DNA of 64,000 nt, taken from assembly GCA_002342035.1 (NCBI GenBank), contig DDPE01000062.1, positions 30,001 to 94,000 on the forward strand, in the 5' to 3' direction. Position numbers and translations under genes: made by a program. Below the pieces are notes generated by a model. It did not search any database, was not told the DNA's origin, and saw only the letters and a program-made list of their open reading frames with translations. This stretch comes from Asticcacaulis sp. UBA2476 (GTDB lineage Bacteria > Pseudomonadota > Alphaproteobacteria > Caulobacterales > Caulobacteraceae). Positions 18,843 to 29,700 of this stretch are shown here, piece after piece (within the stretch, counting starts at the first letter, position 1; every line of letters starts with the position of its first letter).

Positions 18843-20660
18843 ATGTTCGATCGCCGTCAGTTGCTTATTTCCGCCGCCGTAGCGGGCGCGTGTAGCCTGC
18901 CGCTCAGGGCAAATGCCGCAGCGGCAGTGAACGACACTGCGGGCGCCATGAACGCCCTGTTCGACCGGATCATGCAGCATCGGTTGCGGCGCTTTCCTGA
19001 AGAGGCGACCTCCTTGGGATTGGACAAAGGGGCTCTGGCGGAGGGCAAGCGCCGGCTGTCGGAGGTGTCGCTGAAGGCGCTGGAGGCAGACCGCGCCACC
19101 ACGGCCGGTTTCCTGAGCGACCTGCGCACCATCAACCGCACGGCCCTGAGCGGGATGGACGTTGTCAACTACGACACGGTCGCGTTCACGCTGGCAACCG
19201 CGGCTGAGGGGGATCGTCAATTCAACTATGGGGCCGCCTCGTCGGGGGAGCCCTATGTCATCAGCCAGTTGACCGGTTCCTATCAGCAAACCCCGGACTT
19301 TCTGGATTCCCAGCACGTGATCGCGGACAAGGCCGATGCGGACGCCTATATCGCCCGTCTGGACCAACTGGCCGGGGTGATGGACGGCGAGCTTGAGATC
19401 GCGCGCCATGATGCGGGTCTGGGCGTCACGCCGCCTGATTTCGCCATCGATAAGGCATTGGGTATGCTCAAAGGGCTGGCCGCCACGCCCGCCGCCCAAT
19501 CGGTTCTGGTGCAGTCGGTGGTCGGCCGCGCCCACGACAAGGGCATAGCTGGCAACTATGCCGCTCAGGCGACAGCGATCTATGAGCAGAAGATCCAGTC
19601 TGCTTTGGCCCGCCAGATCGCCTTTCTGGAAAGCGTTCGGCCTGCGGCGTCGCACGAGGCGGGTGTCTGGCGTCTGCCAAAGGGCGACGAATACTATGCC
19701 GTGTCGTTGAAGGACGCGACGACCACGGACATGACTGGCGAGGAGATTTACGGTCAAGGTTTGGCGCTGGTGCAAGAAATCTCAGCCCAGATCGATGCAA
19801 TCTTTAAGGCCAACGGCCTGACGCAAGGCTCGGTCGGTGCACGGCTGAAGGCGCTGGGTGCGCGTCCCGACCAGCTTTACGCCGACACGGATGAGGCCAA
19901 GGTTCAGTTGATCGCAGACCTGAACGCCAAGGTCGAAGCGATCCGCCCCAGACTGCCGCCATATTTCGGGCAACTGCCCCAGGCACTGGTTGAAATCCGC
20001 CGTGTGCCCAAGGCCATTCAGGACGGCGCACCGCGCGGGTACTATAACTCACCGACCCTGGACGGTTCGCGTCCCGGCATCTACTGGATCAACCTGCGTA
20101 ACGCTGCCGAAGTGGCGAAGTTCACCCTGACGTCGCTGACCTATCACGAAGCCATTCCGGGCCATCACCTGCAACTGGCCCTGAGCGGTGAGAGCGATGC
20201 CATACCGCTCATCCGCAAGGCCACGGGCTTTTCGGCCTATATCGAAGGGTGGGCGCTTTATGCCGAAGAGTTGGCGGTTGAGATGGGCATGTATGCCGAC
20301 GATCCGTTCGGCCATGTCGGCCAACTGCAAGGCAGTCTATTCCGCGCTGTGCGCATGGTCGTGGACAGTGGAATGCACCATAAGCGCTGGAGCCGCGAGA
20401 AAGCCATCGCCTATTTTGTCGAAACTCTGGGCTGGCCGCAGACCCGCGGCGCCACCGAGATTGAGCGTTACGCCGTTTGGCCGGGGCAGGCGTGCAGCTA
20501 CATGGTCGGCAAGATCACCTGGCTGAAGATCCGTGAGGCTCAGAAGCGCAAGCAGGGCGTAGCGTTTGATATCAAGGCCTTTCACGATACCGGTTTACTG
20601 GCCGGATCGGTGCCGCTGGCGGTGCTGGAACAATTGTATCGGGGTAAGGGCTTGATTTGA
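18843..20660 (+). CDS. Exported DUF885-family protein (M3/M32-like zinc peptidase fold)
   Basis: A 605-residue protein with a Tat-like signal (MFDRRQLLISAAVAG) and cleavage near ANAA. The zinc-type motif HEAIPGHHLQ lies about residue 440, followed by EGWALYAEEL, both hallmarks of DUF885 proteins. The start is at the ATG that follows GGGGGC. Members are thought to be metallopeptidases, but substrates are unknown. Neighbours give little help; it lies between two polysaccharide loci. Confidence 0.85.
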   Translation: MFDRRQLLISAAVAGACSLPLRANAAAAVNDTAGAMNALFDRIMQHRLRRFPEEATSLGLDKGALAEGKRRLSEVSLKALEADRATTAGFLSDLRTINRTALSGMDVVNYDTVAFTLATAAEGDRQFNYGAASSGEPYVISQLTGSYQQTPDFLDSQHVIADKADADAYIARLDQLAGVMDGELEIARHDAGLGVTPPDFAIDKALGMLKGLAATPAAQSVLVQSVVGRAHDKGIAGNYAAQATAIYEQKIQSALARQIAFLESVRPAASHEAGVWRLPKGDEYYAVSLKDATTTDMTGEEIYGQGLALVQEISAQIDAIFKANGLTQGSVGARLKALGARPDQLYADTDEAKVQLIADLNAKVEAIRPRLPPYFGQLPQALVEIRRVPKAIQDGAPRGYYNSPTLDGSRPGIYWINLRNAAEVAKFTLTSLTYHEAIPGHHLQLALSGESDAIPLIRKATGFSAYIEGWALYAEELAVEMGMYADDPFGHVGQLQGSLFRAVRMVVDSGMHHKRWSREKAIAYFVETLGWPQTRGATEIERYAVWPGQACSYMVGKITWLKIREAQKRKQGVAFDIKAFHDTGLLAGSVPLAVLEQLYRGKGLI

Positions 20661-20735
20661 TTTGGCAGGTTTCCGGCGGCCTTCGGGCATAAGGCGCACG
20701 CTTGCCCCATTGCGGCCAGTTTACAGCCCGGAGGT

Positions 20736-21854
20736 TTAGGTTCGGTCCGGCGCGCTTTGAAATGAACGGTTCATCGCGTCCCACAGCGGTTTTTTGCGGA
20801 ACTGATCATCGTAAGGTGTTGGCCGCAGGGGCAGACGATCGTCACGCGGCGTTGTGGTCTGCAGCCAGCTATATTTATCGTCCATCCCCCAGCACAGCAC
20901 ATCCTTAACCGCCGTGTTGGACAGGGTGAGATCGAGATAGTCTTTGGCGGTTTGGGCCACGACCTGATCGCGTTTGGAGATATCGCCCAAAACCCGGCGA
21001 TCATTGACATCAAATTCGGTGATCATCAGGCCGTAACCCAGACTTTTGGCTTCGTCCAAGAACGCCGTCCATTCGGCATATTGCGGGGCATTATCGTCGG
21101 CGGTGGCGTCCCAGCCTGCGCCCTGATCGGTGCCCAGATGTCCCTGAATCCCAAGCGCATCGACCGGGATCTTGTGGTCGCGGAACCAGCGCAGCAGACG
21201 GATCGCGCCTTGGCGGTGCACGGCGTCCTTGACCCGCCAACTCATGTAATCGTTATAAACCAGCTCCATTTTCGGCAGATGTTCGCGGGCCGCCTCAAAG
21301 CAAATCCGCAAAGTATCGTCGCCCAGTATGCGGGTAAAGACATTGGCGCGAATATCGCCGGTTTTCTCGTCGATCGCTTCGTTGATGACGTCCCATGAGG
21401 TCAGGCGGTCGCCGTAATGCGTGGTGACTTTGGCGATATAGTCCCGCAGCAGTGTTTCGGCGGCCCGTTTGGGTTTGGGGCCAAAATCGTGGCTCAGCAG
21501 CCATTTGGGCGTAAATTCATCCTTGGCCCAGAACAGGGTGTGACCGCGCAGGGGCAGTTTATGCTGCTCACAAAAGGCCAGCATCTCATCGCCAAGACTG
21601 AAATCATAAATCTCTGCCGGGGTGTTGCGGAGGGTGTACATCTTCATCTCGTTCTTGGCGACGATTATGCGGCAGTCACGACGCAGTATGTCGGCCACCT
21701 GCGGGTCGCGCAGACCGCCCTTAGTGATCCCCGCCGCCGAGCCGAACCGGATGCCTTTGGTGGCGGCGATATCGCCTAATGACGATGTGTCAGCGTGGGC
21801 GGGGATGGCCACCGCCGTCGCTGTCAGGCCCGCTAAAACCTCACGCCGGTTCAT
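20736..21854 (-). CDS. Endo-1,4-beta-xylanase, GH10
   Basis: A 372-residue GH10 enzyme cutting the xylan backbone. Acid/base Glu159 lies in WDVINEAI and nucleophile Glu280 in ITEFDVND; RGHTLFWA and LGIQGHL are further family blocks. A signal (MNRREVLAGL, ending AHAD) exports it. It is the last gene of a four-gene operon and overlaps the upstream gene by ATGA. No extra carbohydrate-binding module is present. Confidence 0.95.
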   Translation of the reverse strand: MNRREVLAGLTATAVAIPAHADTSSLGDIAATKGIRFGSAAGITKGGLRDPQVADILRRDCRIIVAKNEMKMYTLRNTPAEIYDFSLGDEMLAFCEQHKLPLRGHTLFWAKDEFTPKWLLSHDFGPKPKRAAETLLRDYIAKVTTHYGDRLTSWDVINEAIDEKTGDIRANVFTRILGDDTLRICFEAAREHLPKMELVYNDYMSWRVKDAVHRQGAIRLLRWFRDHKIPVDALGIQGHLGTDQGAGWDATADDNAPQYAEWTAFLDEAKSLGYGLMITEFDVNDRRVLGDISKRDQVVAQTAKDYLDLTLSNTAVKDVLCWGMDDKYSWLQTTTPRDDRLPLRPTPYDDQFRKKPLWDAMNRSFQSAPDRT

Positions 21855-23404
21855 AGCGATATCCTCTCATTGGCTTTGATGGTCAAGGTGCGGGCAGGTC
21901 GGCCCGTCAGGCGCAAAGTGACCTTTTGCAGGGCTTCAGAAATCCCCAACAAGGCCACAGGTTTACCGCCGGTGTCGGTAATCAGACGCACCACCCCCTC
22001 GATCCGGCCAAGGGATTTTCCACCAAGGCTAAGATCCGCCCCGCGCCCCACATATCTGACTTCGGCGGTCGATTTGGCATCGGTCGGCAGGCGGAACTGC
22101 GCCCCTTTTGAGGCCGCATGGTTCGGGCGAATATTCCATTCCAGCCGGTCAGGTTCTTCGACCACGCCCGCCAACCGCCAAGTGTAGTCCATCATTACAA
22201 GTGCTGCCGGTGAATAGTCCGGCTCATCACCGTCGCGGGTAAATTCGGCGGTCATCGGATTCATCTGCTGACGGAAGGTCATGTCGGTGATCAGCCCCTC
22301 ACACCAGCGTTCCATCATGACGGTAAACTCAGCCGAGCGGCCATAGTGCTCAAACCAGCGTGGGGCGCGAAGGGCAGTCAGCGCTTGCGACGGGCCGCCC
22401 CAGGTATTGGCTGTGATGGGCTTAACAAAAGTAGGATCATCCAGCGCGATCGAGGACAGGGGATAGGGCGCCCAAAACGCCGCAGGGTTATGGATTTGCC
22501 GAGTCCACAGATCGTCGAACAGGGCCTGATCCGGGATGTGCTCCCCGCACACGCGGCTTAAAATGTCGCTGCGGATGCGGATGAACTGGCGGCCTGCGTC
22601 TTCGTCATAAAAGGCGGCGTCTTCGGCGACATATAACCGGCTCAAAATTAGGTCGCGGATCGTGGCGGCGCGCTCTGCCCACATATCGGCTTCGGACGAT
22701 TTACCCAAGGCGCGGGCCATGTCCGACAGGGCTTTGCGTGCGCCATAAGTCGTGGCCGACAGGTCGGGACACAGGCGCGGCAGTTTAAAGCCTTCGGGGT
22801 AATATTTGGCATCTTTGTTGGGGCACTGCGGCGGTATGCCCTGCCATCTGGGGCTATTATCGTGGCCGGTGTCGTAGGTGCAAAAGCCCTCAGTTAAGCC
22901 CGTGCCGCGGGTGTTGCGGTACTTTAAAAGCCAGCCGTCCCACATTGATGCGCCGCGATAGGCGGTCTCCAGCAATTCCTGATCGCCGGTCGCCCGTGCC
23001 AGTTCCCACGCCGTGGCGGCAATCGGCACGACCATCTGGATCTGGCCAAAGCCGGTTTCGGTCACCTTATTGTTGCACGGCAACTGCCCGTCAGCCCGTT
23101 GCAACTCAAAGAAACACATATGACTGTTGCGGGCGACATCGGGCCGGAATTTACGATAGACCAGCGCTTCGTGCGGGCCACATTCCATCCAGATGCCCTG
23201 ATAGACCGAGCCTTCGATCAGGACAGGCTTGGAATAGCGCGGCATGACCTGCGTATTTTTGACGAGGATCGACAGGGCTTTATCATAGGCCGCCTGCCAA
23301 GCAGCATTGGTGGTGGTATATTCAGGTTGCGAGGCGGATTGCGCGGTTGCCGGGGCCGCCATTAGGGCGGCGGCGCTGGTCTGAATAAAGGTGCGCCGTC
23401 TCAT
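21851..23404 (-). CDS. Exported (alpha/alpha)6-barrel glycosidase, MGH1/GH63-like
   Basis: A 517-residue protein with a Tat-type signal (MRRRTFIQTSAAALMAAPATA). The catalytic part resembles the GH37/GH63 clan (MGH1-like domain): GIWMECGPHEALVYRKF, then TYDTGHDNSPRW (the DNSPR block carrying a catalytic acid in the clan) and a late MTAEFTRDGDEPDYSPAA (here MTAEFTRDG). A small beta domain ends the protein. Substrate unknown. Start and end both use ATGA overlaps inside the pectin/xylan operon, so it likely removes a side-chain sugar. Confidence 0.75.
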   Translation of the reverse strand: MRRRTFIQTSAAALMAAPATAQSASQPEYTTTNAAWQAAYDKALSILVKNTQVMPRYSKPVLIEGSVYQGIWMECGPHEALVYRKFRPDVARNSHMCFFELQRADGQLPCNNKVTETGFGQIQMVVPIAATAWELARATGDQELLETAYRGASMWDGWLLKYRNTRGTGLTEGFCTYDTGHDNSPRWQGIPPQCPNKDAKYYPEGFKLPRLCPDLSATTYGARKALSDMARALGKSSEADMWAERAATIRDLILSRLYVAEDAAFYDEDAGRQFIRIRSDILSRVCGEHIPDQALFDDLWTRQIHNPAAFWAPYPLSSIALDDPTFVKPITANTWGGPSQALTALRAPRWFEHYGRSAEFTVMMERWCEGLITDMTFRQQMNPMTAEFTRDGDEPDYSPAALVMMDYTWRLAGVVEEPDRLEWNIRPNHAASKGAQFRLPTDAKSTAEVRYVGRGADLSLGGKSLGRIEGVVRLITDTGGKPVALLGISEALQKVTLRLTGRPARTLTIKANERISL

Positions 23405-25002
23405 TTGGCAACCTCATGGTCAACGCGGAACGAGTCGATATCAACATGGCCGCTGGTATCGCGTTTGTTGAAGGTGAACACCCCCGGACGTGAGCCTTTC
23501 CACCATGAGAATTTGGCCAACGCCGTGGGTTTGCCCAAAGCTGTAAACGCCTTGCCATCGAGGCTGTAGCCAAGGTGCGCCACCTGATCTTCACCCACAT
23601 CGGCCCGTAAGGTCACCGTGTCGCCAGCCAACACCGGCCCTGCGGACTCGATCCCGGCGGAGGCAAAGGTGATCCGATTGACGCCGCCGTCGCGCACCAC
23701 GCCGATCCACACCGGTTTGACGCCAAACAGGGTAAGTCCCGCGCGCTGCCCGTCCGTCATGCCGGAGATATCGAGCCGCGCGGTCGAGCGCATAAACGGC
23801 CCGGTCAGCATCTGGGTCAGAGTATTGCGCGCGGTCGTCAGGTGCTGGGCCTGACCGGCCTTAAGGCGCAGGTAGCCGGGGCGTTCGCTCAACGACCAGC
23901 GGGTATTATCCGGGTTATGGTTCCATTGCCATTGCAGGCCGAGTTTAGCGGCATTGAACTCATCGGACGCCTGCATCCGCTCGGTGCCAATCGTGCCGGT
24001 ATCGGGACGTGGATAAGTCATGACCGGCTGACCTGAGACCTTACCTGCAATCGGCTCCCCCATCACCGGCCAGTCATCGACCCAGCGCACGGGTTGCAGA
24101 TGGTTTATCCGCCCGAACGCGCCGGTCGAATTAAAATGCAGGAACCAGCCTTCGCCGGACGGCGTTTCAACATAGCCACCCTGATGGGGGCCTTGCACCG
24201 CGGTCGTGCCCGGTTCCAGCACCACCCGCCAATCGTAGGGGCCGTAGATATCCTTGGCGCGGCCTACCGCCTGCGGGCCTTTGTCGACCCCGCCGATGGG
24301 GGCGAAGATGTAGTAAAAGCCGTTGCGTTTTATGAACTTCGGCCCCTCAAGGATCGGCAGATTGACCTTATCTTCGGCAATCACTACCCCGTCATCGAGC
24401 ACGCTCAGGCCATCGGGGGCCATTTTGCGCAGGATGAGCGGCCCGGCCCCGACGCGGCTGTGGACAAGGTAAGCCTGACCGTCATCATCCCAGATCGGGC
24501 AGGGGTCTTCGAGGCGGGCTTCCTTGACGATATGCACCGGCGCCGACCATGGCCCCTTGGGGTCGGTGGCGGTTGAGACATAAATCCCTTCATCCGGTGT
24601 CGCCCAATAGACATAGAACAGACCATTGTGATGACGGATCGACGGCGCCCACACCCCGCTGGCGTAACGGGTGCCGGTGACGGGCTTTGACTTGGTGTCG
24701 TCGATTTCAAACGGCCCCGGCATGTCGTATTCGGGCGCGAACGGTAATTTCGGCAGCACATGGCCGATGATCGTCCAGTTGATCAGGTCGCGCGATTTGA
24801 GCACCGGTATCCCTGGCGACAGGTGAAAGCTGGACGAGACATGATAATAATCTTCGCCCACGCGGATCACGTCCGGATCGGAATAGTCGGCATAGAGGAC
24901 GGGATTGGCATAGGTCGCCGTTTTAGGTGTGACGGTCGCACAGCCTGTGAGCACCGGAAGCGTAATTAGCGCGGCGATCAGGGCCGGGGTGATCCGTTTC
25001 AT
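23401..25002 (-). CDS. GH43 beta-xylosidase/arabinofuranosidase lipoprotein
   Basis: A 533-residue enzyme with an N-terminal lipobox (LPVLTGC) that would fix it to a membrane. The GH43 propeller shows YSDPDVIRVG (base), LEDPCPIW and LEGPKFIKRNG (acid). After about residue 330 a C-terminal beta-sandwich follows (WQWNHNPDNTRWSL), as in xylosidase-type GH43 proteins. The start chosen gives an ATGA overlap with the GH28 gene; an ATG three codons earlier is possible. It would release xylose or arabinose. Confidence 0.9.
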   Translation of the reverse strand: MKRITPALIAALITLPVLTGCATVTPKTATYANPVLYADYSDPDVIRVGEDYYHVSSSFHLSPGIPVLKSRDLINWTIIGHVLPKLPFAPEYDMPGPFEIDDTKSKPVTGTRYASGVWAPSIRHHNGLFYVYWATPDEGIYVSTATDPKGPWSAPVHIVKEARLEDPCPIWDDDGQAYLVHSRVGAGPLILRKMAPDGLSVLDDGVVIAEDKVNLPILEGPKFIKRNGFYYIFAPIGGVDKGPQAVGRAKDIYGPYDWRVVLEPGTTAVQGPHQGGYVETPSGEGWFLHFNSTGAFGRINHLQPVRWVDDWPVMGEPIAGKVSGQPVMTYPRPDTGTIGTERMQASDEFNAAKLGLQWQWNHNPDNTRWSLSERPGYLRLKAGQAQHLTTARNTLTQMLTGPFMRSTARLDISGMTDGQRAGLTLFGVKPVWIGVVRDGGVNRITFASAGIESAGPVLAGDTVTLRADVGEDQVAHLGYSLDGKAFTALGKPTALAKFSWWKGSRPGVFTFNKRDTSGHVDIDSFRVDHEVAK

Positions 25003-26492
25003 AGGCCGCATACCCCACTGACATTGGTTTTGATGACATATTCCGGGCGTGGATCGGTTCCGGTCGGCGTGACCTTATAGTCGATCAAAGTCAGCCCCTT
25101 AATGTGCCGCGCCCACAGGCCGTAGGCCGGGGCATCACCGATACCGTCGATCATGTGCGGGTCAGGGTATTCGCCGTACATCTCGCCAATCGCGGTCTCA
25201 GCCAGCACCGGCTTGGTGCTTGGGTTCTGTGAGACCCTGAAATCACGGATGACCACATCTTCGATGCTTTTTTCGGGGATGCCGATAAAGTACGACCCGC
25301 GCGGGCCGTTATCTGAGCCGGTAATGCGCTCAAACAGCACGCGCCGCAAAGTCCCGATCGGAGCGGGGGGATCGCCCGGCTTGACCCGCCCGCGTTTCTC
25401 CAGCCGCATAAAAATCGGGCTGCGGGCGCGGATGATTTTGATATCGCTGATCAGCAGGTTCTCGGCGGTGCCGCCGTCGACCATCTTCCAGGCCACGCCC
25501 GAATCCGCGCCCACCACCTTGACGCGGCGCATGTCCTCAGACACCCCGCCAATAAGACAATGCCGGACGAAGACATTGCGGAAAAGGCTTTGGCTATCCG
25601 TACCCAGTTTTACCGCGTTGCAGGACGTAAAGAACGTGCAGTGCTCCACCAGAATGTTCTCACCGGGGCTTTGGGCTGCGCCCTTAAAGCACATGGCGTC
25701 GTCGCCGGAGCTTATGTAGCAATGGCGCACGATGACATGGCGGCAACCGTCGATATCGAGGCCGTCATTGTTGAAATTGACCTGATTTTCGACCTTGATA
25801 TGCTCGATCAACAGGTCGTCACAGTTGAGATAGTTCTGCATCCAGCACGGTGAGTCCTTCAGGCTGATATCGCGCACATGTACGCTCTGGCAATCGATGA
25901 TGCGGATGACAAATGGCCGTCCCGGCGTGCCGTGGATGGTCTCCAGCCCCGGAAAGTTTTCTTTTGAGCCGCGCCCGTCGATTTCGCCGTGGCCGCAGAT
26001 CGAGATATTGGTCAGGCCCTCACCAAAGATCAGTGACTGGTGCATGCCCATATTGGTGTCCTGCACCGTCAGCCGTTTGGCGATCCGTTCGGGATAGTCG
26101 TTAAGATCAAGGCTGCCCAGCAGGCGCGCACCTTTGGCCACTTCAAATCTGATGTTGGAGCGCAAATCAATCGTGCCGGACACATAATCGCCCTTAGACA
26201 GCCTGACCGTACCGCCGCCGCGTGCCGCGACATCATCAATCGCCGCCTGAATGGCCTTGGTGGCCAGCCCTGCGGTGTAGCCATGATCTTCGGGGGTAGC
26301 GACCCGATCCGGCCCCGACCACGGCTTCAGGCGGGCGGTAAGCTCCGTTGCCATCTGCTCAAGATCCGCGCGCAGTTTTAACGCCCAGTCGGGCATCTTG
26401 CAGGCGGCGGCATGACTTAAACCGGGTAGCGAAAGCGCCCCCGCCATAGCGGCCGTACCGGCACCAAAGCGGCGTCTTGAAACTTGTGTCAT
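24999..26492 (-). CDS. GH28 polygalacturonase-family enzyme, Tat-exported
   Basis: A 497-residue right-handed beta-helix enzyme. SRRRFGAGTAAMAG is a Tat signal. The catalytic aspartates of GH28 appear in NNDGLDIDG and SSGDDAMCFKG. The usual GHG (catalytic His) block is replaced by SCNAVKLGTDS, a pattern of a distinct GH28 branch, so activity may be on decorated galacturonans rather than plain polygalacturonate. First gene of the GH28-GH43-MGH1-GH10 operon; the start follows GAGGAAACCCCG. An ATG 13 codons upstream is less likely. Confidence 0.9.
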   Translation of the reverse strand: MTQVSRRRFGAGTAAMAGALSLPGLSHAAACKMPDWALKLRADLEQMATELTARLKPWSGPDRVATPEDHGYTAGLATKAIQAAIDDVAARGGGTVRLSKGDYVSGTIDLRSNIRFEVAKGARLLGSLDLNDYPERIAKRLTVQDTNMGMHQSLIFGEGLTNISICGHGEIDGRGSKENFPGLETIHGTPGRPFVIRIIDCQSVHVRDISLKDSPCWMQNYLNCDDLLIEHIKVENQVNFNNDGLDIDGCRHVIVRHCYISSGDDAMCFKGAAQSPGENILVEHCTFFTSCNAVKLGTDSQSLFRNVFVRHCLIGGVSEDMRRVKVVGADSGVAWKMVDGGTAENLLISDIKIIRARSPIFMRLEKRGRVKPGDPPAPIGTLRRVLFERITGSDNGPRGSYFIGIPEKSIEDVVIRDFRVSQNPSTKPVLAETAIGEMYGEYPDPHMIDGIGDAPAYGLWARHIKGLTLIDYKVTPTGTDPRPEYVIKTNVSGVCGL

Positions 26493-26552
26493 CGGGGTTT
26501 CCTCTTTTTTTATGCTGTCACTATCCCGCAAGATCGGCCGTTAAACCACATG

Positions 26553-26585
26553 AAAAAAATCCGGCAGGCACCGCCCGCCGGATAT
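26553..26585 (-). terminator. Terminator downstream of the STN-TBDT gene
   Basis: On the minus strand atccggc and gccggat enclose an 11-base loop and are followed by TTTTTT. It ends the FecI-FecR-TBDT transcript and separates it from the GH28 operon 60 bases further on. Confidence 0.75.
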
Positions 26586-26649
26586 ATGAGTTTACGCAGA
26601 ACCGCGGGAGGACCCGGCTCTGGCGGGTGGGTGTTTTCAAAAGTAAGAC

Positions 26650-26692
26650 GCGGAAGGCGGGCACAGGGAGTATGAGGGTATCCGCCTTCCGC
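26650..26692 (-). repeat. 11-base hairpin just past the TBDT stop
   Basis: gcggaaggcgg (26650-26660) and ccgccttccgc (26682-26692) pair perfectly, eight bases beyond the TBDT stop codon. Only a weak T tract follows; it may stabilise the 3' end left by termination further downstream. Confidence 0.6.
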
Positions 26693-26700
26693 ATGTCGGA

Positions 26701-29700
26701 TCAGAATCTAAGATTCATACCGAGATAGTAAACCCGGCCTTCGACATCATAGGTCGCCGTCCAGGTATTGGCGTTGGCCTGAGCGCTGCCGGTCACCGGT
26801 GGGTTCTCATCGCTCAGGTTGTTGATGCCGCCGTAGACTTCGATGTTTTTCGGCAGCTTATAGGCGAACGACAGGTCAAGATAATGCTGCGCATCCAGCA
26901 CCGGATTGGTGATGGTGTTGAGCGCGGGCGGGGTGCCGCCTGAGCGCAACGGCAACAGGTAGTTATCGCGGGTAACCTCACCGATGTAGCGGTCACGTAA
27001 ACTTAAGGTCAGCGGGCCATTGCGCCAGGTGACGCGCGACACGCCTTTCCATTCCGGGATCGGCTGGCCGCAGGTTGGGCCATAGGCGCCGACGCATTCG
27101 TTGGTCAGGTTGGGCAGGGCCTGAAGCGGGGTGCCGGTGAACTCTTCGGTGTAGGTCCAGTTGGCGCTCAGGTCGATCCGGCTACCGCCTGAGAACAGGC
27201 CCCAGTCCAGATTAAAGCCGTAGCGGCCGTTGAGGTCGATACCGGAGGTCTTAAGCCCGCCTGTATTGGCATTGGTGGTGGCCACATAGTTCGGGCCAGT
27301 GATTTCGCCGGTGACCGAGTTGCGGGTAATGCCCTGACAGAACTCGCTCGAAGCGTCACCGATGATGCGGTAACATAGATCGAGTGTGTTTTGCAGACCG
27401 CCACCCAGAGGGGCAATGGCCCCCTCAAGCTCGATGCTGAACCAGTCGACGCTGACTGCCAGACCGGGCACGGCACGCGGGGTGAAGATCAGGCCGAAAG
27501 TATAGGTATCAGACTCTTCTTCCCCGACCAGTGGGCTGCCGCCGACCGTATTGCCGATTATGGTGTTAGGCTGAACGCCGGTGCCGAACACGGCTGAGAC
27601 CGGCACGCCGGTGGCGACGCAGACATCGCGCACGGCCTGGGTTTGCTGGGCCACAGGGGCGCGGCTGGAGCACGGATCGGTGGCGGAAGCGAAATTCAGC
27701 GACTGACCGCCGTACAGTTCACCTACGTTTGGCGCGCGGATGGCGTGCTGGAACTGGCTTCTGAACGCGACATCATCGATCGGTTGCCATTCGGCCCCGA
27801 CGGAGTATGTCCACACACCGCCGACCCCTTCGAGGTTGTAATCCGAATAGCGGAAGGCGCCGTTGACGTTCAGGCGTTTGGCAAATGGCGCATCCGCCAG
27901 GATGGGGGCGCGCACTTCGCCGTAGATTTCACGTACAATCGTACTGCCCGCCGTGGGTTTGGCGGCATTGAAGCCGGACACATCGCCTGACGACAGGAAG
28001 GTGTCCGGGGTATATTTGGCGTAGTTATAGCGCCATTCAAAACCGGCGTTGAAATCGACTGGACCTGCGGGCAGGTCAAAGGCTTCACCGGCGATATTGG
28101 CGGCGATGACCTGCTGCTCGGCGATCTGGACGTTGGTTGAATTGACCGCAATCGCGGCGGCGGCGGTGGGCGTAATATTCGGCCCGAACGGATTCAGCAC
28201 CGGGGCAGCACCGCCGACCGACAGAAGGGCCTGAGCAAAGCGGCTGCGGGAAGCACTGCCGCGCTGGCTGTCGGTGTTCTGAGTGCGGGCATAGGAGTAA
28301 TAGGCATCATAGCTGAGGTTGCGTAAGAAACCCTCAGACACACTGCCGAGATCGCCGCGCAGACCAAACGCCGTGCGGAACACGTTACGCTCGGACGAGT
28401 TAAAGCGGTTGCCGACCTCAGCCAGACGCCGCCCGATCCCTAATACCGCCAGACCATCACCCGGCGTGGTCGAAAAGGTTGCTGTGCCTTGGGTGATGTT
28501 GGTCGTGCCGGTTTCACGCAGGTCAAGCTGGCGCACCACTTCCTGCATCTGCGTCGACAGATAAGGATTGTTGGCGTTGATCAGGAAGTTGCCGTTCACA
28601 TTGGTCGGCGCCAGTTGCATATTGACGACGTTGTTCGAGAAGTGAGCCTCGATATAGCCGGTCACTTTCTCGTTGAACTCATAGTCGATGAAGCTGTTGA
28701 CCATCCAGCGGCGTTGCGGAATGATCAGATAGTTGGCGGGGCCGAGGTTGAAATCATCCTGCGGCGAGACGGCTGCACGGGCCTGCGTGCCGGTGTCGCC
28801 AAAGGTAAAGCCGCGTGACGTAGCGCTTTGTAAGCCCGCCGCCAGCAAGGCCGCATCAAGACCAGCATTGGACTGGGCTGAACCAAAGGTCGGAATGCCA
28901 AAGAAACGGCCATTGGGGATATCACCGGAGCCGCCCGCGATCAAACCGGGACGACCGCCAGCGCTCAGGCAGGTCTGGCCGCCGGGTACGCTGAGCGGTG
29001 TGCCGGCCTGACTGTCGCTCCAGCTATCGGCGGTGACGCAGCCATCTGACAATGAGAAGAATGCAAAGTCACCGCGTTCGCCGCGTGTGATCGAACCGCG
29101 ATTAAGGTAGTTGAGCGACACGACCGCATTGCCCTTATCGTCGGCGAAATTGCCGCCGAGCGTCAGGTCAACCGTGTTGGTCGGGGTATTGGTCGGCTGA
29201 TCCCAACGGGTCTGGGCGCTGATTTCAACGCCTTCAAAATCGTCGCGCATGATAAAGTTAACGACGCCGGTAATAGCATCCGAGCCATAGACCGCCGATG
29301 AACCGCCAGTGACGACTTCGGTGCGCTTAATCAGGGCGGCAGGGATGGTGTTGATGTCGGTGACCTGATCGGTACCGGAAATCGCAAAGCGGCGGCCATT
29401 GACCAGCACCAGGTTTCGCTGAGCGCCAAAGCCGCGCATGTTGAGCGTGGCCGTACCGCCCGGAACCGTATTGGCGGTCGGGCCGTTATTTTGTGAGCCG
29501 ATGAACTGCGGCGTGGAATTGAGCAGGGTTTCAATGTTCTGGGTGCCGGTCAGCTTGACCTCTTCGGCATCGACAACCGTGACCGGGGTGGGGGCCTTAA
29601 AGCCGCGGTTGGCCAGACGTGAGCCGGTGACGACGACGGTTTGCGGCTCGGCCTCCGGTTCTGGTTCGGCGGCATCGCCTGCGGATTGGGCCAAGGCGGG

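Noticed and set aside
18822..19775. A 317-codon minus-strand open frame
   Set aside because: Antisense shadow of the DUF885 gene without motifs or ribosome-binding site.
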